From NCBI RefSeq assembly GCF_004402485.1, contig NZ_SOFG01000011.1:620001-684000 (forward strand): a stretch of 64,000 nt of DNA, given 5' to 3'. Made by a program: the position numbers and the translations under genes. The stretch's first letter is position 1, and each line of letters begins with the position of its first letter. The notes beneath the pieces are model-generated. The model was not told the DNA's origin and did not search any database. It was given only the letters and a program-made list of their open reading frames with translations. The DNA comes from Cryobacterium algoricola (GTDB lineage Bacteria; Actinomycetota; Actinomycetes; Actinomycetales; Microbacteriaceae). Below, piece by piece: positions 25,069-34,069 of the stretch.

Positions 25069-26088
25069 TCATGCCGGGGTGCCGATCCGGGGGGATCTGC
25101 GGATGAACCTCTGGCGGAACGCCGCCCAGTCCACCGTGTACAGCGCAACGCCCACGGCGAGCGCCGCCGCCTGCACGAGGGTGCGCACCGCGTATGGCAC
25201 GCCGAGCGACAGCACGAACTGGTCGAGCTGGCTGAGAAACAACGCCGCGATCACCGTGGCGATCGGATACCCGCGGCCGCCGAGCAGGGAGGTCCCGCCC
25301 AGGACGACGACCGCGACCGCCGGCAGCAGGTATGCGTCGCCCTGGAACGCGGTGGGCTGGTTGGTGATGCCGGCGAGCAGGATTCCGGCCAGGCAGTACA
25401 GAAGCTGCGCCCACACGAAAGCCAGGGACTGATGGATCGTCACGCGCAGGCCCGTCGCACGGGCAGTGAGCGGGTTCGCCCCGACGGCTTCAAAACGCCG
25501 CCCGGCGACGGTGCGCTTGACCACGACGGTCACGATCGCCAGCGCGGCGAGAGCGAAGAAGGCCGAGTTCGGGATGCCCCAGGTCAGGCCGCCGGCGATT
25601 CCGGCCAGCAGGCTGGTGGTACTGCGCGGCGTGCCGCCGGAAATGCCCAGGACGGCCCCGAAGAGGAGTGCGTTCGTTCCCAGGGTGGCGATGATCGAGT
25701 TGAGCCCGAGACGGCCGACCATGAAGCCATTGAGCAGGCCCGCCCCGATCGCGTATGCCAGGGCCAGGATGACCGCGGGCAGCAGCCGGCTGTTGTCGCC
25801 ATCGGGTTCGTGACTCACGATCACGATGGCCAGGGACACTGCGCCGGGAATGGAGAGGTCGATGCCGCCCTGCTGCACGACGAGCATCTGGCCGAGGCCG
25901 ACGATCGCGAGGACCGCGGCGAACGGGATCATCCCGAGCACGGCCCCGCCAGAGACGCTCGTCGGAGCGACCAGGGCGCAGACGACGAAGAGCAGAACCG
26001 TGGATACGCCGACGGTGACGAATCCCTTGGAGACGACAAGCCGCGAACTGAGTAGCTTCGCGGGCTCACGCACCGTTGCGTCGATCAT
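25069..26088 (-). CDS. ABC transporter permease, RbsC type
   Basis: A 339-residue membrane protein with about eight to nine hydrophobic segments and the branched-chain/sugar permease motif VQQGGIDLSIPGAVSLAIVIVSH, then GLNSIIATLGTNALLFG and the EAA-like VGANPLTARATGLRV. ATG 26088 follows GGGAG. First gene of the transporter operon. Its partner permease is fused to the ATPase encoded at 21227-23773, so a heterodimeric channel is expected. Confidence 0.9.
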   Translation of the reverse strand: MIDATVREPAKLLSSRLVVSKGFVTVGVSTVLLFVVCALVAPTSVSGGAVLGMIPFAAVLAIVGLGQMLVVQQGGIDLSIPGAVSLAIVIVSHEPDGDNSRLLPAVILALAYAIGAGLLNGFMVGRLGLNSIIATLGTNALLFGAVLGISGGTPRSTTSLLAGIAGGLTWGIPNSAFFALAALAIVTVVVKRTVAGRRFEAVGANPLTARATGLRVTIHQSLAFVWAQLLYCLAGILLAGITNQPTAFQGDAYLLPAVAVVVLGGTSLLGGRGYPIATVIAALFLSQLDQFVLSLGVPYAVRTLVQAAALAVGVALYTVDWAAFRQRFIRRSPRIGTPA

Positions 26089-26103
26089 GCTTTCTCCCAA
26101 CAA

Positions 26104-26402
26104 TTCTCACCGGGCAACATCGATGTCACGCGGTGTGTGTTGAGCGTCACTTTACAAAAGTCCTGGGCTGTTCACAAGTGGTTGCCGGTAACAATTCGGA
26201 ATGGCTCGCAGCGGGCCTGGGTGCGATCTATTTTCCGCAGGCACAGCGCGGGCAAGCATTCCCCCCCGATCCGGTGACCGTTGACTGTGCACACCTGTGT
26301 AGTGACACTGTACAGATCACATCAGACGCAGCAGAATGTGAATCGAGCGACAACAAACGACCGCCACCCGCAGCGCTGCGGGGACGCAGAGGAGAGAGTC
26401 AG
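26104..26402. promoter_or_regulatory. Divergent promoter region of ABC operon and VOC gene with 21-nt dyad copy 3
   Basis: About 300 nt with no supported gene. At 26295-26315 the arms CTGTGTAGT and ACTGTACAG flank GAC, giving the same 9-3-9 layout as the dyads at 18660 and 18777 (7 of 9 arm pairs match). This suggests that transporter or VOC expression is controlled with the SDR/ALDH genes. Confidence 0.5.
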
Positions 26403-26849
26403 ATGGCCTTCCAGGTTCTCGGCGTGCACCACGTCGGAGTGACGGTGCGCGACATGAAACGTTCGTTCGAGTGGTATTCACGGATGTTCGGGCTCGCTCC
26501 GGGCCCCGTCAGCGAGGGATCTGGCGAGGCTCTCTCCCGCAGCGTCCAGGTCGAGGATGCAGCCCTGGCCTTCTCGATGATCATGATCGGGAACACCCGC
26601 CTGGAATTCCTCGAATACCACCACCCGGAGGGGCGCGACTTCGACCGCAGCAATGGCGATGTCGGCAGCGCCCACGTGTGCCTCGAGGTGTCGGACCTCG
26701 ACGCGGCATACCGGGACCTGACCGAGAAGGGCGCGGTGTTCAACGCCCCGCCCGTCACTCTCGATTCCGGTGCCCTGATCGGTTCCAAATGGGCCTACCT
26801 GCGCGACCCGGACGGCATTCAGCTGGAAATCTGGGAGTCGCCGGCCTGA
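26403..26849 (+). CDS. VOC (glyoxalase/dioxygenase superfamily) protein
   Basis: A 148-residue VOC protein: LGVHHVGVTVRDMKRSFEWYSRMFGL opens module one and SAHVCLEVSDLDAAYRDLTEKGAVF module two; YLRDPDGIQLEIWES closes the fold. His (HHVGV), Glu (RLEFLEY), His (SAHVCLEV) and Glu (QLEIWE) are the likely metal ligands. The pattern resembles methylmalonyl-CoA epimerase-type and lactoylglutathione-lyase-type members. ATG 26403 follows a GGAGAGAG site. It is divergent from the ABC importer and probably acts on the imported compound or a derivative. Confidence 0.85.
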   Translation: MAFQVLGVHHVGVTVRDMKRSFEWYSRMFGLAPGPVSEGSGEALSRSVQVEDAALAFSMIMIGNTRLEFLEYHHPEGRDFDRSNGDVGSAHVCLEVSDLDAAYRDLTEKGAVFNAPPVTLDSGALIGSKWAYLRDPDGIQLEIWESPA

Positions 26850-26876
26850 GCCCACCCGCCACACCTCCTCCTGCCT

Positions 26877-26937
26877 CGCGAAAGCGGGTGAGCCGTCGGT
26901 ATAAGCGCCGTGAAGCGACGATTCGCCCGCTTTCGCG
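26877..26937. repeat. 61-bp intergenic palindrome, family B copy 2
   Basis: Same length and outer arms (CGCGAAAGCGGG and complement) as the element at 3292-3352, with a more diverged centre. It lies after the VOC stop and before the GGDEF-EAL gene. Confidence 0.85.
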
Positions 26938-27028
26938 GACGGGAAACGGGCTGCGTGTTCGTGACCAGGGCGGAAGCCAGTACTGTTCAAGTGGCGATAG
27001 GCACCAATGCCCGGCCGTAGGGAGTGCG

Positions 27029-29590
27029 GTGGTGCGGGTCAGTTTCTGGGGTCGTGGTGTTTCCGCACTCGTTGCCCTGGTGACCCTGGGCTCACTCATC
27101 CGGTGGTACACGCTCGATCTCTCCGCCGGGGCGGCGTTGCCGCACGACGTCATGAAGCCGACGGCGATTGTCGCGCTGCTCCTGCTCGCCGTTGCGCTCG
27201 CCCTCTCCAACCGGCCGGCGGTCGCGACCACTCTGGGCGCCGTCGTGACGCTCATCGGTGTGCTGACCCTCGCCGAGTACGCCTCCGGCCTGGGCCTGGG
27301 CGTCGACGCTCTCCTGCCGGGGCTCCGCCTCGGCGACACACCGCCCAGGATGGCGATCGGGACCGCACTCTCCCTGGTGTTGCTCGGACTCGCCTTCTGC
27401 CTCCGCGGTGTGGCCGGCGCCGCCGTGACCGCCGGCTTCGCTGTCCTCACCCTGCTGCTGGTGCTTCTGACGATCCTCAGCGCCGCGTACGGGGTCTCGG
27501 CAGTGAGTGATGCCGGTCGGCCGTTGAATATCTCCACGCTCTCCGTCCTGTGCGTGAGCGCGATCGCAGCGGCCATCCTGGTCGAACGGCCGGATATCGG
27601 GCTGGTCGCCCTGGTCCGCGACGACCGGAGTGCGGGACGGCTGCTCCGAAGCGGCCTCCCCGTCATCATTCTCGGCCCGTTCTTTCTGGGGTGGCTCCGC
27701 CTCTGGGCCCAGCGAAAGGGCTGGTTCGACACGGACCTGGGCACAGCGCTCCTCGTCGCATCGACCATCGGGCTCGTCCTGGGCATCGCCTGGATGGCGG
27801 CCGTCCAGTTGCGAGCGCTCGACATCCAACGCGACGGCGCGTTCGACGCCCTCGCCGTGGCCAATGCGACCCTGGAGAACGCGGTGCACGACCGCACCCG
27901 CGAACTGGCCAGGACGGCCGAGCGCCTGCACGCGCTCATCCGCATCGCGCCCGTCGGCATCGTGCAATTCGACGCACACGGCCGCGTTGTCACGACCAAC
28001 GAGCAGTGGATGCGGATGACCGGCCTGAGCGTCGAGGCGGCACGGGGAGACGGCTGGGGCCGAAACATCCACGCCGACGATGCGGAGCGGGTGATCGACG
28101 CGTGGCGGACCACCATCGCGGACGGGGTCGCCTTTGAATCGACGTTCCGATTCCAGACCGTCATCGGTGAGCCGAAATGGGTGCAGGCGAGTGCCACCCG
28201 GATTCTCGACGCGACCGGCATCACCGGCTATCTGTTGAGCGTCACCGACGTCACCGCCGTGCGCGCAGCCGAGGCACGCGTGGAGCACCTCGCCTACCAT
28301 GACCCCCTGACGGACCTGCCGAACCGCCTGCTCCTGCTCGACCGACTCGACCAGGCGCTTCTCTTCGCTGCCAGGACGCACCGCGGGGTCGGCGTGCTCT
28401 TCATCGACCTCGACCGTTTCAAGGTCGTCAACGACAGCCTCGGCCACCACGCCGGCGATGCGGTGCTCGCCCAGATCGCGGTGCGGCTGCGCGCGGCGGT
28501 GCGAGCCTCTGACACGGTCGCCCGGATCGGCGGCGACGAGTTCGTCGTGCTCTGTCCCGACATCGGCACGGCCGCAGAGGCGCGCCAGATCGCGCAGGCG
28601 GTGCAGGCCGCCGTGGCCCAGCCGATCGCGATCGGCGACCAGACCGCGCTGGTCGACACCAGCATCGGCATCGCCTTCAGTCTCGGCGCGGAGGACGCCG
28701 AGACCATGCTCCGGCACGCCGACCAGGCGATGTACCTCGCGAAGGAGCAGGGCCGTGCCCGGTATGAGGTCTTCAATGACGACCTGCGCGGGCGCATCCG
28801 CCGCCGGGTCGACACGGAGATCGGGCTGCGCACCGCTGTGGCCCGCGGAGAGATCGAGACCTGGTACCAGCCGATCATCGACCTGCAGAACCCGCGGGTG
28901 GCGGCGGCAGAGGCCCTGGCACGCTGGCGGCGACCGGGAATCGGAATCGTTGCGCCGGGCGATTTCATCCCGATCGCCGAGGAGACCGGGCTGATCAAGG
29001 ACATCGGCCGCACCGTGTTGCAGCAGGCGTGTTCGGCGGCGACCTCCCTCCGCCCCGACCAAGCCGTCAGCGTCAACGTGTCCGCGCGCCAGTTCGTGCG
29101 CTCGGACTTTGGCTCGGTGGTGCGCCGGGCCCTTCTCGAGTCCGGACTGGCACCCGGCCAGCTCTGGCTCGAACTGACCGAGAGCGCCGTCATCGACGTG
29201 ATGGATTCGGCGACGCGCACGTTCGACGAGCTGCGCGATCTCGGCGTTCGCCTCGCCATCGATGATTTCGGGACCGGCTATTCCTCATTCGCCCAGCTCC
29301 GTTCCCTGGAGGTCGATCTCCTCAAGATCGACATGACCTTCATCAACGACCTTGTCTCGTCCGACCGGGATCAGTCGATCGTGCGGGGAATCCTGCACCT
29401 GGCCGATTCCCTCGGACTCGACGTCGTGGCCGAGGGAATCGAAACCAGCGAACAGTACGAAATCCTCCGTGACATGGGCTGCCGGTACGGCCAGGGCTAC
29501 CTCTTCGCGCGGCCTCAGCCGGACATTTCGGGCGCTGCGCTCGGTCCGGACCTGATCGGCAGTGTCGAACCGGCGCCGAGCACTCCGTAG
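27029..29590 (+). CDS. Membrane PAS-GGDEF-EAL cyclic-di-GMP protein
   Basis: An 853-residue integral membrane signalling protein. About eight hydrophobic helices fill residues 5-270. A PAS domain follows (about 305-420: RLHALIRIAPVGIVQFDAHGRVVTTN). The GGDEF domain carries an intact RIGGDEFVVL and an RxxD inhibitory site (RASD, five residues upstream). The EAL domain carries EALARW and DDFGTGYSS, so diguanylate cyclase and phosphodiesterase may both be active. The GTG at 27029 was chosen because GTAGGGA precedes it; 27032 is an alternative. It appears monocistronic. Confidence 0.88.
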   Translation: MVRVSFWGRGVSALVALVTLGSLIRWYTLDLSAGAALPHDVMKPTAIVALLLLAVALALSNRPAVATTLGAVVTLIGVLTLAEYASGLGLGVDALLPGLRLGDTPPRMAIGTALSLVLLGLAFCLRGVAGAAVTAGFAVLTLLLVLLTILSAAYGVSAVSDAGRPLNISTLSVLCVSAIAAAILVERPDIGLVALVRDDRSAGRLLRSGLPVIILGPFFLGWLRLWAQRKGWFDTDLGTALLVASTIGLVLGIAWMAAVQLRALDIQRDGAFDALAVANATLENAVHDRTRELARTAERLHALIRIAPVGIVQFDAHGRVVTTNEQWMRMTGLSVEAARGDGWGRNIHADDAERVIDAWRTTIADGVAFESTFRFQTVIGEPKWVQASATRILDATGITGYLLSVTDVTAVRAAEARVEHLAYHDPLTDLPNRLLLLDRLDQALLFAARTHRGVGVLFIDLDRFKVVNDSLGHHAGDAVLAQIAVRLRAAVRASDTVARIGGDEFVVLCPDIGTAAEARQIAQAVQAAVAQPIAIGDQTALVDTSIGIAFSLGAEDAETMLRHADQAMYLAKEQGRARYEVFNDDLRGRIRRRVDTEIGLRTAVARGEIETWYQPIIDLQNPRVAAAEALARWRRPGIGIVAPGDFIPIAEETGLIKDIGRTVLQQACSAATSLRPDQAVSVNVSARQFVRSDFGSVVRRALLESGLAPGQLWLELTESAVIDVMDSATRTFDELRDLGVRLAIDDFGTGYSSFAQLRSLEVDLLKIDMTFINDLVSSDRDQSIVRGILHLADSLGLDVVAEGIETSEQYEILRDMGCRYGQGYLFARPQPDISGAALGPDLIGSVEPAPSTP

Positions 29591-29619
29591 CACCAGGGAC
29601 AGGCACGGCCGTGGCACCG

Positions 29620-30708
29620 TCACGGAGTCCAGGCGCAGCCCTCCGGCACGTCGATCACATCGGCATCCGGGTGATCCCTCACGATTCGTTCAAGATCAGT
29701 GAGGGTTGCGGCCTCTGCCGGGTCGGCGCTCAGCCAGTCGTACACCGGTTGCACGGCCGCCCTCAGCGCCGCGAGTTGATCGGGGGTCGCCGTGCCGAAC
29801 CGGGCGGCCGCAGCGCAGGCCGCTTCGCCGAGTCCGACGGCGGGGTCCGCGGCCATCGCCGCGTCGAATGCATCGCGGCCTGCGGCCTCGACGGCCGACC
29901 GCTGGGCTAAGGACAGTCGCGACATCATGGCGGTGTTCGCGATCACCACGCGAAGGTTCGGCCACAGCACGACATTGCTGGTCATGAACGGCCCCTGCGG
30001 GGTGGCTCCTCCCTCCGCGAGATCGTTGATGCTGTCCGTGCCGCCCTGCACCACGTCGGCGTTGATGTCGTCGATCACGTGCAACCCCACAGAGGCGGGC
30101 GAACCGCCGAGCGCCGCGATCGTACGGGCCTGCACCGATTCCTCGGCCGGTTCGTGCGCGAACACGATTCGCTTGCCCGCCCAGCCCGTCGGATCGACGA
30201 GGGGAGCATCCGCGGTCAGCGGATACCTGAGGAGGCCGGGCAACACCGCAAGGCCGGTCAGGCCAGACGGGCCCACCGAGTCCCGGATTCGCTGCCCGAG
30301 GGCACCCCCGACGATTGCCTTCTCCGCGGCACGACTGGTGATCAGCATCGGCGCCTCGAGCGAGCGAAACCCATCGATCCCCAATGCGGAGAATGCCCGG
30401 TTGGAGGTGAACATCAGGTCGACGTCCCCGTGAGCGACCGCCTTTGTCAGAGTGACCTCGTCGCTGATCGACTCGACGCCGTCGTCGTGCGGCGTCCAAT
30501 TCTCGATCACCCGGAGTGTCACGGAGTTGTCCGTGAGTTTCTCGAGGTCGTCGATGAAAGCCTGCTGGTCGTCCGATATCCCCGAGTACGAGGCGAACGT
30601 AAGTTGGACAGGAGCCGAGGTCGCGGTCGGCACCGGGGCGGAGCACCCGGCGAGCACGAGGCAGGCCAGCGCGACGGGCACGAAATGAACAATCTTCCGC
30701 AGCATCAT
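29620..30708 (-). CDS. TRAP (DctP-type) substrate-binding lipoprotein, orphan
   Basis: A 362-residue exported lipoprotein: signal peptide with lipobox LVLAGC, then VQLTFASYSGISDDQQAFIDDLEKLTDN and DEVTLTKAVAHGDVDLMFTSNRAFSALGIDGFRSLEAPMLITS, the start of a DctP fold. PTGWAGKRIVFA and GGTDSINDLAEGGATPQGPFMTSNVVLWPNLRVVIANTAMMSRL follow the family layout. No DctQ or DctM membrane subunit is nearby, so either these lie elsewhere or the protein senses its ligand. It is convergent with the GGDEF-EAL gene. Confidence 0.8.
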   Translation of the reverse strand: MMLRKIVHFVPVALACLVLAGCSAPVPTATSAPVQLTFASYSGISDDQQAFIDDLEKLTDNSVTLRVIENWTPHDDGVESISDEVTLTKAVAHGDVDLMFTSNRAFSALGIDGFRSLEAPMLITSRAAEKAIVGGALGQRIRDSVGPSGLTGLAVLPGLLRYPLTADAPLVDPTGWAGKRIVFAHEPAEESVQARTIAALGGSPASVGLHVIDDINADVVQGGTDSINDLAEGGATPQGPFMTSNVVLWPNLRVVIANTAMMSRLSLAQRSAVEAAGRDAFDAAMAADPAVGLGEAACAAAARFGTATPDQLAALRAAVQPVYDWLSADPAEAATLTDLERIVRDHPDADVIDVPEGCAWTP

Positions 30709-30826
30709 CCCCTCGATTCAGGTGCACCTGTCATCGCAGAGTGAGCCTAAGTCGATCCGTCAGGCCAGGCAAGCGCCGCCCGGGGTATGCCGCATGGACA
30801 ACCCCGGGCGAATTCCGCCGGTGAGC

Positions 30827-31816
30827 TCAGTACCGCTGAGGGGCCGATGGTTCGTTGCCGAGGATCTCCTCGATCGCAGCGAGCACTTCCGGTGTCAGAG
30901 CGGCCTTCGAGTCCAGGGCGGCCAGGTTGGCGGCCAGTTGCGCCCTCTTGCTCGCTCCCAGGATCACCGTCGATACCCGCGGGTTGCGCAGGCACCAGAG
31001 CAGCGCCAGGTGCGTCAACGGCAGCCCGGCATCCGAGGCGACGGTCGCCAGCCTGCGGACCTTCTCGAGTTTGGCCTTCCCGGCCTCGGATTCCCACTCC
31101 GCCCTGAGCCACTCGTAGCCAGGGAGGTTCATCCGGCTGTCGGCGGGGACCCCGTCGTTGTACTTGCCGGTGAGGACCCCTGAGGCCAGCGGCGACCAGA
31201 TGGTCGTGCCGAGGCCGAAGGTGTCGTACAGCGGCAGGAACTCGCCCTCCACCTTGTCGCGCGAGAACATGTTGTACTGCGGCTGTTCCATGGTCGGCGG
31301 CGTGATGTGCAGCGCCCGGGCGACCGCGTGCGCCTCGGTGATCTGCTGGGCACTCCACTCCGAGGTGCCCCAGTACAGCACCTTGCCCTGCGTCACGAGG
31401 TTGTGCATCGCCCAGACCGTCTCTTCGATCGGCGTATCGATGTCCGGGCGGTGACAGAAGTAGAGGTCGAGGTAGTCCACCCGCAGGCGCTTCAGTGCGG
31501 CATGGCAGGCTTCGGTCACGTGCTTGCGCGACAGGCCTCGCTGCGTGGGCTTCGATCCGCCCCAGAATACCTTCGACGACACGGCGTAGGAATCACGGTC
31601 CCAGCCGAGCTTCTCCAGCGCGGCCCCCATCAGCGCCTCCGAGGCCCCGGCTTCATAGCCTTCGGCGTTGTCGAAGAAGTTGATCCCCGAGTCATAGGCG
31701 AGCGTCAACAACGCGAGCGCGTCGTCCTCGCGCACCTGCTTGCCGAACGTCACCCACGACCCGAGGGAGACCTCGCTGACCTGCAGTCCGGACTTGCCCA
31801 AACGGCGATACTCCAT
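30827..31816 (-). CDS. Aldo/keto reductase, Kv-beta/YghZ type
   Basis: A 329-residue aldo/keto reductase. It begins MEYRRLGKSGLQVSEVSLGSWVTFG; the catalytic Asp/Tyr are in FFDNAEGYEAGASE, the Lys in SSKVFWGG, and the His in LYFCHRPD. VSTVILGASKRAQLAANL is the cofactor-binding end. ATG 31816 follows GAGAGGGA. Homologues include voltage-gated K+ channel beta subunits and methylglyoxal reductases. Confidence 0.9.
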   Translation of the reverse strand: MEYRRLGKSGLQVSEVSLGSWVTFGKQVREDDALALLTLAYDSGINFFDNAEGYEAGASEALMGAALEKLGWDRDSYAVSSKVFWGGSKPTQRGLSRKHVTEACHAALKRLRVDYLDLYFCHRPDIDTPIEETVWAMHNLVTQGKVLYWGTSEWSAQQITEAHAVARALHITPPTMEQPQYNMFSRDKVEGEFLPLYDTFGLGTTIWSPLASGVLTGKYNDGVPADSRMNLPGYEWLRAEWESEAGKAKLEKVRRLATVASDAGLPLTHLALLWCLRNPRVSTVILGASKRAQLAANLAALDSKAALTPEVLAAIEEILGNEPSAPQRY

Positions 31817-32001
31817 GGTGAATCCCTCTCTGTCGTGATCGGCCCGCACCACGCGTCGCGGCGATCGAACCCTCACTGGAACACTACGGTCCGCAGCTGC
31901 ACGGATGCGCCGCGCGGCCATCCGGAGCCGGGGCTACACTGTCGTCGTCGCGGGGGACGCACGAGAAACCAGACACCGACTCCGGAAGGCACGGGCCAGA
32001 C

Positions 32002-33123
32002 ATGCTGCACACAGACATCCCCACTCCAACGTCGATCCGCCAGCTGGCGGCCGTGCGGGAACCCTTCTGCGTGTCGATCTATCTGCCCACGAGTCCGGTC
32101 CCGACCGAATCCGAACCGTCCCGGATCGAGCTCCGCAACCAGGTCGCGGCCGCCGCCCGCCAGCTCACCGAGGCCGGGGCGGGACGGGCCGTCGTCGAAG
32201 AACTCGAGGACGCGATCGCCGATCTCATCCAGGACCGCCAGTTCTGGTCCTACCTGTCGCGGTCGCTCGCGATCTTCCACTATTCGGGCCACCTGCAGAC
32301 CTTCCGGGTGCCCAACGTGCTGCCCTCCGTGCTCGAGGTGGCCGATCGTCTCTACATCAAGCCGCTGCTCCGGGCGATCACCTTCCCACAGACGGCGTTC
32401 GTGCTCGCCCTGTCGCAGAATGCGGCCCGGCTGGTCGAGGTCTCGCCGGACGCGGGAGCCTATGTCGTCGACGTGCCCGGCCTGCCTGCCGACGCGGCGA
32501 GCGCCGTCGGTCTTCCGTCGATCAGCGGCCGGTCACCCTCCGGGCGCCTCCAGGGCTCAGAGGGACAGAAGGTGCGCCTCGCCCAGTATTCCCGCTCGGT
32601 GGATGCCGCGATCAGGCCGCTCGTGACCGGTTCGGGCCTGCCACTCATCCTGGCCACCGCGGAACCGTTGAACGGCATCTTCCGCGGTGTCAGCGCGTAT
32701 CCCCTCCTCGCCGCCCCGACCATCGAAGGAAACCCGGACGAACGGACGCCCGAGGAGCTCGCGGCCGTCGCTCGTCCCGTGCTGGACCGGCTCTACGCCG
32801 CCCAGCTCGGTGAACTCTCCGATCTGATCGAGGCGCGTTTCAACGAGGGCCGCGGCGCCACCGACCTCAGCGATATCGCCCGCGCCGCCACCTACGGCGC
32901 CATCGACACCCTCGTTGTCGACATCGACCGGAGGATCCCGGGGTACGTCGACGAGGCATCCGGTGCGATCACCTTCGACGACGTCGACGACGCTCACAAC
33001 TACGGCGTCGTGGACGAGATCGCCCGCCGGGCCCTGCTCTCCGGTGCGCGGGTGCTCGCGGTCCGCGCCGCCGACGTTCCCGGCGGCGGTCCGGCCGCGG
33101 CCATCACCCGATTCGCCGTGTGA
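32002..33123 (+). CDS. Bacterial archaeal-type release factor 1 (baeRF) family protein
   Basis: A 373-residue soluble protein resembling the bacterial eRF1-like families: REPFCVSIYLPTSP near the N-terminus, FWSYLSRSLAIFHYSGHLQTFRVPN, the central FPQTAFVLALSQNAARLVEVSPD, and the C-terminal GRGATDLSDIARAATYGAIDTLVVDIDRRIPG plus YGVVDEIARRALLSGARVLAV. In related bacterial proteins a role in ribosome or stress biology has been proposed; none is established for this group. No GGQ motif is seen. It stands alone between an aldo/keto reductase gene and a reductase gene. Confidence 0.7.
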   Translation: MLHTDIPTPTSIRQLAAVREPFCVSIYLPTSPVPTESEPSRIELRNQVAAAARQLTEAGAGRAVVEELEDAIADLIQDRQFWSYLSRSLAIFHYSGHLQTFRVPNVLPSVLEVADRLYIKPLLRAITFPQTAFVLALSQNAARLVEVSPDAGAYVVDVPGLPADAASAVGLPSISGRSPSGRLQGSEGQKVRLAQYSRSVDAAIRPLVTGSGLPLILATAEPLNGIFRGVSAYPLLAAPTIEGNPDERTPEELAAVARPVLDRLYAAQLGELSDLIEARFNEGRGATDLSDIARAATYGAIDTLVVDIDRRIPGYVDEASGAITFDDVDDAHNYGVVDEIARRALLSGARVLAVRAADVPGGGPAAAITRFAV

Positions 33124-33193
33124 CGGATTTCGCCAGGCGCGTACTTTCCGCTGATGCGGGAACATTTTCCGACGCAACCTCGTTGTCGCCATC

Positions 33194-33835
33194 ATGACAA
33201 CTATTGGAATCATCGGAGCAGGAAACATCGGCAGCCAGGTCGCCCGCAAGGCGATCGAGAGCGGCTACGACGTCGTAATCAGTAACTCTCGCGGCCCGGA
33301 GACCCTCGCGGACCTCGTGGCCGAACTCGGCCCGAAGGCGACGGCCGGAACCGCCGTCCAGGCCGCGGAGGCCGCAGACGTCGCCGTGGTCACGGTGCCG
33401 CTCAAGGCATACGCGGACGTGCCCGTCGGGCCGCTCGCCGACAAGATCGTGATCGACACCAACAACTACTACTTCGAACGAGACGGCCACATCGAGGCCC
33501 TCGACAAGGGCGAGGCGACCGTGAGCGGCATGCTGCAGGCGCACCTGCCCACCTCCCGCGTGGCGAAGGGCTTCAACCACATCCCGGCCGTCGACATCAC
33601 GGGAGACGCGCACCCGGCCGGCGACCCGGCGCGGCGCGCTCTCGCGACCGCGTCAGACTTCGCGGACGCCTCCGACTTCGTCACGAAGCTCTATGACGAG
33701 TTCGGCTTCGACACCGTCAACATCGGCCCGCTCTCCGAGAGCTGGCGCGTCGAGCGCGACCGCCCGGCCTACGTCATCCGCCAGAACATCGCCGAGCTCG
33801 AGGCCAACCTCGCGAAGGCCCCGCGCACGGTCTGA
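33194..33835 (+). CDS. NADP/F420-dependent oxidoreductase, NAD(P)-binding domain protein
   Basis: A 213-residue Rossmann protein starting GIIGAGNIGSQVARKAIESGYDVVISNSRGPETL, as in NADPH:F420 oxidoreductase-like and 6-phosphogluconate-dehydrogenase-like proteins. The VVTVPLKAYADVPVG and VIDTNNYYFERDG segments are typical. SNSRG suggests NADP(H). The last codons and stop are part of a tandem repeat of a 16-bp unit (33822-33853). Confidence 0.85.
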   Translation: MTTIGIIGAGNIGSQVARKAIESGYDVVISNSRGPETLADLVAELGPKATAGTAVQAAEAADVAVVTVPLKAYADVPVGPLADKIVIDTNNYYFERDGHIEALDKGEATVSGMLQAHLPTSRVAKGFNHIPAVDITGDAHPAGDPARRALATASDFADASDFVTKLYDEFGFDTVNIGPLSESWRVERDRPAYVIRQNIAELEANLAKAPRTV

Positions 33836-33862
33836 CCCGCGCACGGTCTGACCGCACGGTCT
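33822..33862. repeat. 16-bp tandem repeat across a stop codon
   Basis: CGCGCACGGTCTGACC occurs twice in direct succession, followed by a partial GCACGGTCT. The first unit contains the TGA of the preceding reductase gene. Confidence 0.85.
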
Positions 33863-33890
33863 CACTCTCGCCCCAGCGGCATCCGCCCTG

Positions 33891-33953
33891 CCGCGAGAGC
33901 GGAGTTTTGGCCCTTAAACCCATGGTTTAAGGGCCAAAACTCCGCTCTCGCGG
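33891..33953. repeat. 63-bp intergenic palindrome, family A copy 2
   Basis: A perfect inverted repeat with 30-bp arms and a 3-nt centre, starting CCGCGAGAG and including GGCCCTTAA / TTAAGGGCC. Length and arms match the element at 1175-1237. It lies between the convergent reductase and SDR genes. Confidence 0.9.
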
Positions 33954-34069
33954 CTACGGGCTACGGGGTCGTGATCGACCCCCGCCGGCAAGCGGGCTAT
34001 AGGTAAGAGTGCCCATGCCATACTCAGGCGTCGTGGGCAGGACGGGAGATCCCGCCAGTACCCGGAACG

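Noticed and set aside
27092..29062. 656-codon minus-strand frame
   Set aside because: Antisense to the GGDEF-EAL gene, whose motifs are intact.
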